Shown in pieces: positions 1 through 8,664 of a stretch of DNA of 50,974 nt; positions within the stretch are counted from its first letter, which is position 1; each line of letters opens with the position of its first letter. A model generated the notes under the pieces. The model had not been told where the DNA came from. It saw only the letters and a program-made list of their open reading frames with translations, and searched no databases. A program made the position numbers and the translations under genes. The stretch comes from Phycisphaerae bacterium (GTDB lineage Bacteria > Planctomycetota > Phycisphaerae > UBA1845): the NCBI GenBank assembly GCA_029260235.1, contig JAJDDP010000055.1, forward strand, positions 1 to 50,974, read 5' to 3'.

Positions 1-134
1 TCCTGAACAGCATCGAGGGCATGCCGCAGAAGCAGGTGGCAGATATCATGGAATGCAGTGTGGACCTCGTGAAATGGAACGTATTCCAGGCCCGCAAGAC
101 GCTGAAGAAGGATTTGGCAGATTACTTGGAATGA
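1..134 (+). CDS. ECF-type RNA polymerase sigma factor, C-terminal end (partial)
   Basis: Only the last 43 codons are inside the window, read in the frame starting at base 3 and ending at TGA 132-134. The peptide has the region 4 helix-turn-helix look of ECF sigma factors: a short 'EGMPQKQVADIM' helix, a turn, then a recognition helix followed by 'QARKTLKKDL', which matches the usual 'ARxxL(R/K)xxL' ending. Region 4 contacts the -35 promoter element. The next gene, 59 bp downstream on the same strand, is a membrane protein with anti-sigma character, which supports the call. Nothing can be said about region 2 or the target promoter, because the front of the gene is missing. Confidence 0.75.
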   Translation, partial: LNSIEGMPQKQVADIMECSVDLVKWNVFQARKTLKKDLADYLE

Positions 135-193
135 AAGGGCAGCGGCCCTTCTTTTGGGATCGTAGCATCTTTGGAATCAGGTGAGGCTCAGTA

Positions 194-766
194 ATGCCTT
201 TACCAGGTGACCAACAGGAACAGAAGGCGTTCCTTCTAAGCCAATACCTCGACGGCGACCTTGATGAGGCTGGTCGGCGGGAAGTTGAGCAGATGTTGGC
301 TGAGGATAGCCAATGGGCGCTCGAGCTGGAACGCCTGAAGAAGGTGGACGAGTTAGCCAAGCGTTGGGGGGCACCTGCTCCCGAATTGGACTGGGATCGC
401 TTCACCCTGCAGGTGTCTTGGCGCCGTGCGGCCGAGCAGGCTAGTCAACCGAAACGCGGTCTTTATCGGGTTCTTGCGCCGTTGCCCATTGCAGCCGCCA
501 TCGCCCTCATTGCGACGGTGTATGTGGCCGTTATGCGTCCTGATGCCACTCGTCCAGCGGGTGAATCGGTTGCTGTGGTTCAAGTAGAGCGGGGAGACGC
601 CTGGCGGAGCGACGTTGACCTGGGGTCAGCCTATGTCGAGGCATCGGTCGTGCGTACACCAGGCTTGCAAATCATTGCATCGAGCAGCCCATCGGCGTCG
701 GGTATTGCGATTGCCGGGGCTGGAGTTGCTGAAGAATCGAGGGCGGAAGCAACGCCCTATTTTTGA
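194..766 (+). CDS. putative membrane-anchored anti-sigma factor
   Basis: This 190-residue protein has a cytoplasmic acidic N-terminal part (about 1-90) of the kind found in anti-sigma factors, with 'LLSQYLDGDLDEAGRREVE' close to the start. One hydrophobic segment follows at about 96-115 (LAPLPIAAAIALIATVYVAV), then a periplasmic tail of about 75 residues. The HxxxCxxC zinc motif of ZAS anti-sigma factors is absent; there is no cysteine in the protein. The start at 194 has GAGG seven bases upstream. It lies directly behind the sigma factor gene, so the pair is probably co-transcribed, and this protein would hold the sigma factor at the membrane until an envelope signal releases it. The pairing is inferred from order and topology. 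Confidence 0.65.
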   Translation: MPLPGDQQEQKAFLLSQYLDGDLDEAGRREVEQMLAEDSQWALELERLKKVDELAKRWGAPAPELDWDRFTLQVSWRRAAEQASQPKRGLYRVLAPLPIAAAIALIATVYVAVMRPDATRPAGESVAVVQVERGDAWRSDVDLGSAYVEASVVRTPGLQIIASSSPSASGIAIAGAGVAEESRAEATPYF

Positions 767-799
767 CCTACTACCCTTCGCCGTGTAGGAGGAAGCGCA

Positions 800-1930
800 A
801 TGACGCTTTCAAAAACCTTGTTGGCCGTTGTCGCCTTGACCTTTGCCCAAGGCGGGGATGATTGGTCTGCCCTGGTTGAGCAGGCGTTGGATCAGCCGAC
901 ATCCTTGACCTTTGAAAACGTTCCGCTGGCCGACGCGTTCGACCAAATTGTGCGCGACACCGGCGTCGAAGTGAGCATTTCGCAGGATACCCTGGATTTG
1001 TTGCCCTATGGGCGCAATACACGACTCTCTGCGCAGATCCAGAATGTCTCGCTTCGTGAAGGCCTAAGACAAACAGCGGAACCTTTGGGATTGGTCTTCG
1101 CGGTGCGCAACCGAGGCATCGAATTGATCCCCACGCCGGCGCTGGACCGGATTGGCAGGCGGGCGACCTGGGATGAGCTGGAACTCTTGGCAGACTTGCT
1201 CAAACGGGGCGACCAGGACCTATCTAGCAGAGTCGATGCCCTGATGGGGCAGATGCGGTTTGAGATTGCAGAAGCGGACAATGCCAGCGCGGAGTTGCGC
1301 GCCGCTCTCTTGCAAACCCAAGAGGAATCCTTGGCTAAGGCCTTGTCTGCTGTTTGTGATTCAATGGGGTGGTGCTGGCATCCGGCAGGACAAGCTATCG
1401 TTATCGTCGATAAGATGGATCAGCAACTGCGAACGTCCGTTTCGTTGCGACAGACCAGCCGCAAACTGATCGACGTGTTGCAAGCCTTGGGACGGGCGGG
1501 CCGCGTGCGCGTCGGTATCGAACCAGATGCATTGGCTATGCTATCGCTACGAACCCGACAGAACTTCTCAATCTACGTCGAAAACAAGGCCTTTGGCGAT
1601 GCCCTGCAGCTGGTTTCCGCGACAACCGGTTTGGGATACCGGGTGGACCCTGATGGCATCATGTTCTATCGCCCCTCTGTGGAGAGCCAAGACTCCCAGG
1701 CATCGGACAAACCGGCAGGGGTAAGTTCGCAGAGCCAAGGTTCTGGCAATCCCTACGTCGGCAAGATCCTCCTTCCCGAGGGGGCTGATGGCACTCGTGT
1801 TGAGCTGCTACTCCGGGAATCCGACCTGACGCCGGAAGTGAATGAGTTACGACGGCGTCATCTCCACCGGGCTAACCAAGCCATCAAGGAAGCGCTGCTC
1901 GAACTCGAGCGATCCTCCGATAATCTGTAG
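800..1930 (+). CDS. exported protein with repeated STN/secretin-like modules
   Basis: The 376-residue product begins with a short hydrophobic leader (about 1-17) and has a clear AGGAGG ribosome site eight bases before ATG 800. Residues about 35-110 (LTFENVPLADAFDQIVRD... then LREGLRQTAEPLGL) match the STN domain found at the N-terminus of secretins and TonB-linked transducers. Two further stretches, about 155-205 and 215-300, repeat the same 'basis function / short-helix / LVF-like strand' pattern, ending 'FGDALQLVSATTGLGY'. The C-terminal 75 residues are hydrophilic. It follows the sigma/anti-sigma pair on the same strand by 33 bp, so it may be the envelope sensor or a regulated target. No secretin pore domain is present. 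The STN assignment is good; the role is unknown. Confidence 0.6.
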   Translation: MTLSKTLLAVVALTFAQGGDDWSALVEQALDQPTSLTFENVPLADAFDQIVRDTGVEVSISQDTLDLLPYGRNTRLSAQIQNVSLREGLRQTAEPLGLVFAVRNRGIELIPTPALDRIGRRATWDELELLADLLKRGDQDLSSRVDALMGQMRFEIAEADNASAELRAALLQTQEESLAKALSAVCDSMGWCWHPAGQAIVIVDKMDQQLRTSVSLRQTSRKLIDVLQALGRAGRVRVGIEPDALAMLSLRTRQNFSIYVENKAFGDALQLVSATTGLGYRVDPDGIMFYRPSVESQDSQASDKPAGVSSQSQGSGNPYVGKILLPEGADGTRVELLLRESDLTPEVNELRRRHLHRANQAIKEALLELERSSDNL

Positions 1931-2179
1931 CAGATTCTGGTGGCGGTGACTGTGCGTGCCAAAGCAGTCATGAACCAAGATCCATTCTTGTCCGCAGAGT
2001 GGGTTTCTTATGGGCCTGCATAGCTGCACCATGCTAGGGCTACCTCTCTTCTTCATATCCACTCTGGCGGATCAAACCATATCGTAAGCTTCCCTGGACT
2101 ATCCGTGGTTCGCGCTGCACTTCCAGGCGCGAACAGAACGGGGCCAATTCGGGGACAGTACCCGCTGGACGGCTTCCTA

Positions 2180-3742
2180 ATGAAACCTAGCCAAAAAAGG
2201 CAGGCTGAATCCAATTCCGTGACATCGCTCGACGCTCTGTCGCCCAACCACGCTGCGCACGAATCTGCCCTCGAAGCCGCCCTGAATGACGTACAGCAGA
2301 AGATGGGGGCTTGGCTCGAAGTTGTAGAAGCCAGCCAGCTCGATACTGAGGCAACTCGGAGGACACTCGAGAGCAGCTCAATCGAACTAGAAGCCCGCCA
2401 GCAGCAACTCGAAGCAGGTGACCAATCCCTATCAGAATATCGGGCCCAGATTGAAGCCGATGCCAAACAGGCAGTGCAAGAATACGAGCGGAAAATTCAG
2501 GCACTAGAAGAGCGGGAAGCAGAGGCAGAACGACTGCTGAGTCAAGCCGAATCCGCTGAAAAGGAGCTAGGTAGCCAAAGGGCTGATTTGGCTGAGCGGA
2601 CGTCGAAGCTGGAAGAGGCAGAGCGAAGGTCTGTCCATGACCAGGAGGACAGGGCCAACGAACTGGGCGGCAAGCTGGCAGAGATTGAGACCCAAGAGGC
2701 AAAGATCGCGGGAGACAAGTCAAACCTGCAATCAATCCAAGAAGATCTATCGCTCCAGCGCACCAAGAGCGAAGCACAGCAGGCAGACCTTGAAGAGGCC
2801 CAGAAGGAGCTTGCCCAGGCCCAGTCACAATTGGAACAAGAGCTGTCGCAGTCGGCAAAACAGCGCGCTGAGTTGGAGAAACAAGCGACTGAACTAGGCT
2901 CGGCCCGGGCGGCGATGGACGATGAGGCTGTCGCGCGCCAGGACGAACACCACGCCGAATACCAGCGCGAACAGGATGCCCTTGAATCGAAACTGGATGA
3001 TCAGCGCTGCGTACTGGCCCGCCAGAAAGATGAGCAGGCACATCGTCAGCAGGAACTGGATGATCGCGAAGCAGAATGTCTTGCCCTGGAGGCGGCGGCC
3101 AAGGACAACCGCCAAGCCCAGGAAGAACTGGTCAAGCAGGAAGCGAAGTGGACGGCCTATGCCCAAGAGATGGAGAAGTACAAGGCTGAGCTTGATGCAG
3201 TCCACGCCGAACAGCTGGAATTCCAGGAGCTACTTGAAGCTGAGCAGGAGTCGCTGAAGCAGGAACGCGGCAACAAAGAGATTGATCGCCAACACGATTG
3301 CGAAACTGAAACGAAGGCTGTGGAAACGGCTGAGGCGGCTCACGCGGAATCGACTGTCAAAGAACAGGCTGCCCCCCAAGGGGTCGAAGACAACCCTACG
3401 CTCTCGGGAGAGAAACCCCCAGCCTCGTCGGGCGAGTCCAAGAAAGAGGACCCGCCCTCGCCAACGGATCATAAAAAATCTCCGCAAGATCAGCCGCCTG
3501 AAAGCAAGATCCAACCGACGGATGTCAGAGGTGGAGATCCTCAGCAGGACGTCGGGGTTAGCGACGAGGACGATGAAGTTGATCTAACCATCGATCTTGC
3601 CCCAGAAGTCCTGGATAAACTGAAGGTACTCCGCCGGCTGACGGGTAAGCGCAAGAGTGATCGAGAACTGTTGGCCCAGATCCTGGATCAGGAATCTTCA
3701 AGGTCGACTGGCAAAGACAAGAAACACTGGTGGAAGCGGTGA
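2180..3742 (+). CDS. long coiled-coil protein (first gene of GTPase cassette)
   Basis: About 520 residues if started at ATG 2180; an in-frame GTG at 2105 would add 25 poorly conserved-looking residues. From about residue 35 to 380 the chain is almost continuous heptad-rich coiled coil (E/Q/K/A/L), without a signal peptide or membrane segment. A low-complexity Pro/Ser/Lys linker follows (about 400-460). The end contains 'LTIDLAPEVLDKLKVLRRL', a strand plus helix with the flavour of a ribbon-helix-helix DNA-binding or dimerisation unit, then a basic tail (KDKKHWWKR). I do not recognise a family. It precedes a second coiled-coil gene and the FGE/GTPase/GAP1-like genes on the same strand, which suggests a scaffold or filament component of that set. 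The function is inferred from position only. Confidence 0.6.
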   Translation: MKPSQKRQAESNSVTSLDALSPNHAAHESALEAALNDVQQKMGAWLEVVEASQLDTEATRRTLESSSIELEARQQQLEAGDQSLSEYRAQIEADAKQAVQEYERKIQALEEREAEAERLLSQAESAEKELGSQRADLAERTSKLEEAERRSVHDQEDRANELGGKLAEIETQEAKIAGDKSNLQSIQEDLSLQRTKSEAQQADLEEAQKELAQAQSQLEQELSQSAKQRAELEKQATELGSARAAMDDEAVARQDEHHAEYQREQDALESKLDDQRCVLARQKDEQAHRQQELDDREAECLALEAAAKDNRQAQEELVKQEAKWTAYAQEMEKYKAELDAVHAEQLEFQELLEAEQESLKQERGNKEIDRQHDCETETKAVETAEAAHAESTVKEQAAPQGVEDNPTLSGEKPPASSGESKKEDPPSPTDHKKSPQDQPPESKIQPTDVRGGDPQQDVGVSDEDDEVDLTIDLAPEVLDKLKVLRRLTGKRKSDRELLAQILDQESSRSTGKDKKHWWKR

Positions 3743-3855
3743 CTGCTTCAGATTGAGACCGGATCAGATCCTGCCGTGGCGGTGGCATGCCCTACGAAAC
3801 GGGCAGCGCATCTGGCTTTGAGACGCGTTCTGGCAATAGACAAAGGTGACTAGCC

Positions 3856-5124
3856 ATGAAGAACAAACGGGAACAAGATAAACCCGCCGACAATCCTCAA
3901 GCAGACGTGGATGGTGCTGATCTACGTCGACTGAGTGAAGATCTTGTGGCTTCTTTGCGCGAAGCGCAAGCCTGTCTTGATCGCCGCCAGCAGAGCCAAC
4001 TTCAGTCCTTTGATTCGCTCGAGGGAATTCGCCAGCAGGTGTCAGCCGACCAAGAGGCGCTCACCGAGCGACAAGCTGAGTTCATGACCCAGCAGAACGA
4101 ACAGAATGGCGAGTACAAGAAATTGGAATCGAGGCTGACGGAGAGAGATCGAGCCTCATCCCAGCAGCAGCAAGAGTTGGAAAAATGGTCCAATGACTTG
4201 CAGGAGCGAACCGAAACGCTCACCGGCGCAGAAGGGGAGCTTGAGCAGTTGCTGCTAGCCCACGATGGCATCAAGGGCGAGTTGGCTGAGCGAGAATCGA
4301 GTGTTGTCCAACAGGAGAAGACGCTCTCCCAGCATCGAGAAGAAATTGAAGGGCAGGCATTGGCACTCACCCAGCGTCAGGAGAAGCTTGAGACCCAATA
4401 CAGCAGCCTGGAACAGCAACGCACCATCCTGGGGCAACAGCAGACCGAATTATCGACCGCGAGAAACGAGCTTGAGGGCCAAAGGGCGTTATTCGACAAC
4501 CAGCGCGATTCCATCGAGCAGCAGCGCAATGATGTCGAGACTGAGCAACGGGCTGTTCAAGCCGCTCGGGAGGAACTGCAAACCAAGCAGTCCGAGTATG
4601 AATCACAGGCGGCTCAACTCGACTCTGCCAGGCAGGAAATCGATTCTGCCAAATTGGAATTCAATTCTCGACGCGAGGAGCTAGCCAACATCGAAGCTGA
4701 TCTCGCCCGGCGAGAGATTGAGGTCAAGGACGTGATGGCTCAGCTCGGTGCCGCCACGAACGAAGCCAAGCAGAAACAGCAGGGATTCGATAAACGCCAG
4801 TCCGAGATTGAAGCCGCAGAGCAGGCTATGGCTTCCAAGAATGCGGAGTTCGAAGCCGCCCGCTCGAATTTGGCATCGCTGCAAGCGCAGCTGGAAAAGG
4901 AACGCAGCGAGATCTCCGCCCAGCGCAGTGAACTGATCGAAAAACTGGGTGCTTCGCCGGCTGCAGTCAAGACGGCCCCGCCGCCCGAGCCACTGGCAAC
5001 AGATCTCAATGTCGATCTTGGAGATGCGCCCTTGGAAGAAAGCGAAGAGGATGCAACCAGCCGCGTAGGCCTGTTCCGCAAACTGCGTCGAGATGCAAAG
5101 CGAAGGGCCATCTCGGGACAATAG
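3856..5124 (+). CDS. coiled-coil protein (second gene of GTPase cassette)
   Basis: This 422-residue protein is nearly all coiled coil from about residue 20 to 370, rich in Gln and Glu (for example repeated 'LEQQRTILGQQQTEL'-type heptads). It has no signal peptide and no transmembrane segment. A short Pro/acidic linker leads to a basic C-terminus (VGLFRKLRRDAKRRAISGQ) that could bind nucleic acid, membrane phosphates or a partner. AAAGGTGA lies shortly before ATG 3856. In composition and length it looks like a paralogue or partner of the coiled-coil gene 113 bp upstream, and it is followed 64 bp later by the FGE-fold gene. No named family is recognised. A cytoplasmic scaffold role is an inference. 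Confidence 0.6.
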   Translation: MKNKREQDKPADNPQADVDGADLRRLSEDLVASLREAQACLDRRQQSQLQSFDSLEGIRQQVSADQEALTERQAEFMTQQNEQNGEYKKLESRLTERDRASSQQQQELEKWSNDLQERTETLTGAEGELEQLLLAHDGIKGELAERESSVVQQEKTLSQHREEIEGQALALTQRQEKLETQYSSLEQQRTILGQQQTELSTARNELEGQRALFDNQRDSIEQQRNDVETEQRAVQAAREELQTKQSEYESQAAQLDSARQEIDSAKLEFNSRREELANIEADLARREIEVKDVMAQLGAATNEAKQKQQGFDKRQSEIEAAEQAMASKNAEFEAARSNLASLQAQLEKERSEISAQRSELIEKLGASPAAVKTAPPPEPLATDLNVDLGDAPLEESEEDATSRVGLFRKLRRDAKRRAISGQ

Positions 5125-5188
5125 GAATTTTGGTTACGCCGGACAGCGGCGTAGGGATGCCCAATTGCCACAGAGTTGAGTGAATGAA

Positions 5189-6178
5189 ATGGCCATCAAA
5201 TTATTCTCACGCAAGCAGAACGACGCCAAGCCACCGATTGACCCAGCAGCGTCTCTGGTTGGTCCGCCCGACGTGCCTTACGTCGCTGCGACACCAGAAT
5301 CTCTCGATGGTGACAAGCTCAAGCGGATGTTTCAGCAGCATCGCTTTGGAGCAATCCTTCGCCAAGGAGCCGAGCGGGAAGACCATCCTGAATTCACCAA
5401 GATTGAGACGCAGTCTACCATTGCCTTGGAGAAGGAATTGGCGGTAGTACCTGACGGGGTGGCCTCGATGGTTACCACATTGAATGAAGAAATCGGTGCT
5501 GAGGAAACTGATATCGAGGTCAAGCCATTCTTGATGGCGGTCGTTCCGGTGACCAATGCTCGATTTCAACAGTTTGTCAATGCGGACTGCTACAACGATC
5601 TTGGTCTCTGGCCTGAAGAGATTTGGCCTCACTTGATTGATCTGCATGATTCGACCGGCCAAGCCGGACCTAAGTATTGGCGGAACGGCCTCCACAACAC
5701 GCGGCTGGCCAACCATCCCGTCGTTGGCATCAGTTGGTATGAAGCTAAGGCGTATGCCAAGTGGGTGGGATTGCGGCTCGCAACCGAAGCAGAATGGCAG
5801 ATGGCTGCCAGTTGGCGCATCCAGAGCGAAGCCGATGTTTTTCGACGTTATCCCTGGGGCGATGCGATGGATTATCAGCGGTGCAATCTTTGGGGGAGTT
5901 ACCGCAGGTCGATCGTGGCCGTTGACGAGTATGAACTGGGCTGCGCTCCGAACGGCGTCAGGCAGTTGGTCGGCAACATCTGGGAATGGCTCGACGGGGA
6001 TTTTGAACTCAACGATGACCAAGGTCAGCCAATCATCGGCGAAATGCCCATGAGGCCGGTGCGCGGTGGTGCTTATGACACCTATTTCGACACACAGGCC
6101 GCCGCGTGTTTTCGGTCCGGCCAAATCGTACTCGCCAGAACGCACAACTGCGGATTCCGTTGCGCGTTGGAGATCTAG
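5189..6178 (+). CDS. FGE-sulfatase (SUMF1)-fold protein, probably non-catalytic
   Basis: The product is 329 residues from ATG 5189; an in-frame GTG lies at 5180. Residues about 108-329 carry the formylglycine-generating-enzyme/C-type-lectin-like fold signatures: 'VVPVTNARFQQFV', 'HPVVGISWYEAKAYAKW', 'RLATEAEWQMAA', 'GNIWEWLDG', 'RPVRGGAYD' and a terminal 'CGFRCALEI'. In true FGEs two cysteines five residues apart near the C-terminus form the active site. Here Cys307 matches the second, but the position of the first appears to be Thr302, so sulfatase activation is unlikely. No sulfatase gene is nearby. There is no signal peptide, so the protein is probably cytoplasmic. In GTPase/NTPase-centred conflict systems this fold often serves as a ligand-recognition module, which suits its place directly before the GTPase gene. 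The fold call is firm; the role is inferred. Confidence 0.8.
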   Translation: MAIKLFSRKQNDAKPPIDPAASLVGPPDVPYVAATPESLDGDKLKRMFQQHRFGAILRQGAEREDHPEFTKIETQSTIALEKELAVVPDGVASMVTTLNEEIGAEETDIEVKPFLMAVVPVTNARFQQFVNADCYNDLGLWPEEIWPHLIDLHDSTGQAGPKYWRNGLHNTRLANHPVVGISWYEAKAYAKWVGLRLATEAEWQMAASWRIQSEADVFRRYPWGDAMDYQRCNLWGSYRRSIVAVDEYELGCAPNGVRQLVGNIWEWLDGDFELNDDQGQPIIGEMPMRPVRGGAYDTYFDTQAAACFRSGQIVLARTHNCGFRCALEI

Positions 6179-6323
6179 CTGTCCCTTGCCAACGAGTGGC
6201 ACTGACTCAAAGCCGGTGGTTTCACCCGCAAGATGCCGATGTTGTAAAGGGTCGACCGGCAACGAACGGGCAAGACATATTTGAACGCCTCAACGTCGGC
6301 GTGTGAATGCGAAGGAGCTCAGC

Positions 6324-7205
6324 GTGGCTGTAACAACAGAAGCAGAACAGGCAGAGATTGAATGCCTAATCTGCGAAACCGAAAACCCGATGGATGCGAT
6401 TCTTTGCTGCGGCTGCTCGGCGCCGATGGCCCTCATCCACGAGTCGATTGCCCAACAGCGCGAGCCCAGGATCATCAGCGTCGTCGGGGAATCGAACGTG
6501 GGCAAGACCGTCTATTTGGGCCTGTTGCTGGATATGCTCTCGCGCCGGGCGGGCGACTTTGAAGCGGTTCCCAAGGGTGCGTACTCGATCAACTTGCAAC
6601 AGAACGTCGTAGCCCACCTAGCCCGGCGGCAATTCCCACCCAAGACGCCCATGGAACCGGATCAATGGTATTGGACGTACTATCAGGTATGTCGCAAGGC
6701 CGGCGAAAAGCTCTGGGTTGATTTGGTCATGCCAGACATGGCTGGTGAGGCACTATCGACCGAAGTGGACTCGCCAAGCACTTTCGGCGTGATCCGCTGT
6801 CTGTTGGACAAGACCGAGGCATCACTGGTGTTGATTGATGCGGCTTTGGCGGCTTCTGGGTCAACGCAGCCTGACTTTTTTGCACTTAAACTGATGACCT
6901 ACCTGGACGACATGTTCGCGGTAAGGCGGCGTCAGAAAATTCCAAACCCTATCGCCGTCGTGCTCTGCAAAGCCGACTACTGCCCGGAGTGTTTTGCCGA
7001 TCCTGAGGGATTTGCCAAGACGAATCTGAATCGACTGTGGAACATTTGTGAATCGCGATTTTCCAATGTGCGCTTCTTCGCTTCAAGCGTAGTAGGGTCG
7101 ATGGGCTTTGCCACCAGCGATGCCCAAAACGTGACGTCAGTTCCTCTGCATTGTGCCCCGAGAGGCATTCTTGAACCGTTCGAGTGGATCGTAGACCAGA
7201 TGTAG
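6324..7205 (+). CDS. zinc-ribbon P-loop GTPase (DO-GTPase-like)
   Basis: I place the start at GTG 6324 because AAGGAG lies six bases upstream; an earlier GTG at 6303 lacks such a site. The 293-residue protein opens with a zinc ribbon (Cys14, Cys17, then Cys28/29 and Cys31). The GTPase elements follow in order: Walker A GESNVGKT (55-62), a switch-II DxxG within 'PDMAGEA', the guanine-specificity motif as 'CKAD', and an SA-like 'ASSVVG' near the C-terminus. This order marks a genuine TRAFAC-type GTPase. The short domain and its companion gene resemble the DO-GTPase families described beside GAP1 proteins. The next gene begins 16 bp after the stop, so the two are almost certainly co-translated. 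Substrate and effect are unknown. Confidence 0.75.
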   Translation: MAVTTEAEQAEIECLICETENPMDAILCCGCSAPMALIHESIAQQREPRIISVVGESNVGKTVYLGLLLDMLSRRAGDFEAVPKGAYSINLQQNVVAHLARRQFPPKTPMEPDQWYWTYYQVCRKAGEKLWVDLVMPDMAGEALSTEVDSPSTFGVIRCLLDKTEASLVLIDAALAASGSTQPDFFALKLMTYLDDMFAVRRRQKIPNPIAVVLCKADYCPECFADPEGFAKTNLNRLWNICESRFSNVRFFASSVVGSMGFATSDAQNVTSVPLHCAPRGILEPFEWIVDQM

Positions 7206-7221
7206 GGTTGGGGTAGGCCTC

Positions 7222-8664
7222 ATGGATGTGTTGAATCGCGAAACAATAACAGGACGGTCCGTCAACTGCGACCAGGGGGTATTCACCTCCATCCCCTCGC
7301 CGATGGGCAGCGGCTATCGCCTGGTTTCAGCCAGCCGCGGCATCGATCCCAAGGAAAAACAGCACATCATCACCCGCTGCCCGTCACACGGATCGCTTTG
7401 CAGCGAAGAGATTGGAGCTGAGGGTGTCTCATTCTACGGATTGCCCAGCGGCAGGTTTTGTATTGCCCACAGCTGCAACGCAGGCAAGGAGCACACCGGC
7501 CGGGGAGGCCAGCGGATTTATACGCGGATCGTCGTGCTTGATGCCGACGCCCTTTGGGCATTCAACTGCAACCCGTTCGAAGTTGTCCGCAGCTTGCTGA
7601 AGATTCAAGACGCGGAGCCGAATCTAAAACCGCCAGCGAATCCTCCGCCGCTAGAATTACCGGTCTGCTCTAGCCATGAATCGACCCGTCTTGAGCAATG
7701 CGTCAGATCACTGGGTGCAGGCTGGTTGGCCGCAGTAGTGGACAGGGTGATTGGCGAGTCTTCGATCATCATGACCACGGAGTTGGATGCGATTGCCCTG
7801 GCCGAAGCGGTGGTCCTTTCATTGCCCAAACCGGGGCGGCGCACAGCCTCCCTGTCTGCCGGGCTGAAGTTCTCGATGGGACGGGGATTCACGCTGAGCG
7901 TCTTGGATGAGCCAAATCCGCAACGGCTTCGTGCAACGCTTCAAGGCCACAAGATGACCCTCGTCGTCCCCAAGGATAACCCGCCGGCAGCACTGAGCAA
8001 TGGGGGCTATGCGGGTTTGGTCGAGCGAAGATGGCAGGAGAATCGGACTGTTGAACTGTTTGATTTCACCAATGGCGACTTCGCCTCTTGGACGGCTGAT
8101 TCGCTGGGACGCTACGCTTCGTTGGTGAATCGGCGTGACCGCGTGGCAGAGATGTCGCCGGATGAATTGCTTCAGCTGCTCGATCAGCAGATCCACGACG
8201 CCCCTATCGACGATGTTGCTTCGCGACTAGCCATTGAAACGACAGCGGCTGCCCTCGCTGGACTAAGGGACAGCATCTGGACCCTCCATGCCGACCAGCT
8301 GGTCAATCTGTGCGATGGACTGATGGCCATCTGGCGCGATTCAGAATCCAGTGCCGATCTGTTCAGCCAAGTGCTGCAGGATGGACTGAAACGGTTGACC
8401 CGCCAACATCCAGCCAATGCCGCAAGACTGGCGTTGCGCTTCGCTCAAGCTGTCCGGGACGGCGCAGAACTGGCAAGCGTGCAAGAATCGCTGCACGACC
8501 TGATCGATCACCTGGGCGAGTGGATCCTGGATCAGCCCAGTGAATCGCTCACTGAGCTGGCCCACGTCCTAGACAGCTGGTCAAACCTTGGCGTGCTCGC
8601 AGATCGGATCGGCACGCTTCGAGAGCAGTTGAGCCAGCGGGGCCGAAACGAAGCCGTTGCCTGA
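7222..8664 (+). CDS. GTPase-associated protein 1 (GAP1)-like protein
   Basis: This 480-residue soluble protein starts at ATG 7222, 16 bp after the GTPase gene. Its N-terminal half opens with a 'QGVFTSIPSPMGSGYRLVS' strand-turn-strand, then 'GIDPKEKQHIITRCP', 'FYGLPSGRFCIAHS' and 'GGQRIYTRIVVLD'. The layout recalls the GAP1 N-terminal domain ('Q..(Y/F)TS...GYq...SpGi' and 'rpG.ff.H.ll') that accompanies DO-GTPases in bacterial conflict operons. The C-terminal half (about 270-480) is helical and rich in Leu, Asp and Ala, without a recognisable catalytic motif. It is the last gene of the five-gene set; dnaE begins 233 bp later. The GAP1 likeness comes from memory of the family and its partner gene, so it needs a profile search to be firm. 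Confidence 0.55.
   Translation: MDVLNRETITGRSVNCDQGVFTSIPSPMGSGYRLVSASRGIDPKEKQHIITRCPSHGSLCSEEIGAEGVSFYGLPSGRFCIAHSCNAGKEHTGRGGQRIYTRIVVLDADALWAFNCNPFEVVRSLLKIQDAEPNLKPPANPPPLELPVCSSHESTRLEQCVRSLGAGWLAAVVDRVIGESSIIMTTELDAIALAEAVVLSLPKPGRRTASLSAGLKFSMGRGFTLSVLDEPNPQRLRATLQGHKMTLVVPKDNPPAALSNGGYAGLVERRWQENRTVELFDFTNGDFASWTADSLGRYASLVNRRDRVAEMSPDELLQLLDQQIHDAPIDDVASRLAIETTAAALAGLRDSIWTLHADQLVNLCDGLMAIWRDSESSADLFSQVLQDGLKRLTRQHPANAARLALRFAQAVRDGAELASVQESLHDLIDHLGEWILDQPSESLTELAHVLDSWSNLGVLADRIGTLREQLSQRGRNEAVA

Noticed and set aside
2187..3041. 284-residue minus-strand open frame
   Set aside because: It is antisense to the coiled-coil gene; low-complexity Pro/Arg/Leu content is typical of mirrored Glu/Gln-rich coding DNA.
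3540..3700. Ribbon-helix-helix DNA-binding domain as evidence of a transcription regulator
   Set aside because: The strand-helix resemblance at the end of the first coiled-coil protein is too short to claim a regulator; it is kept only as a remark.
5207..6262. 351-residue minus-strand open frame
   Set aside because: It is antisense to the FGE-fold gene, whose motifs are unmistakable, and has no signal of its own.
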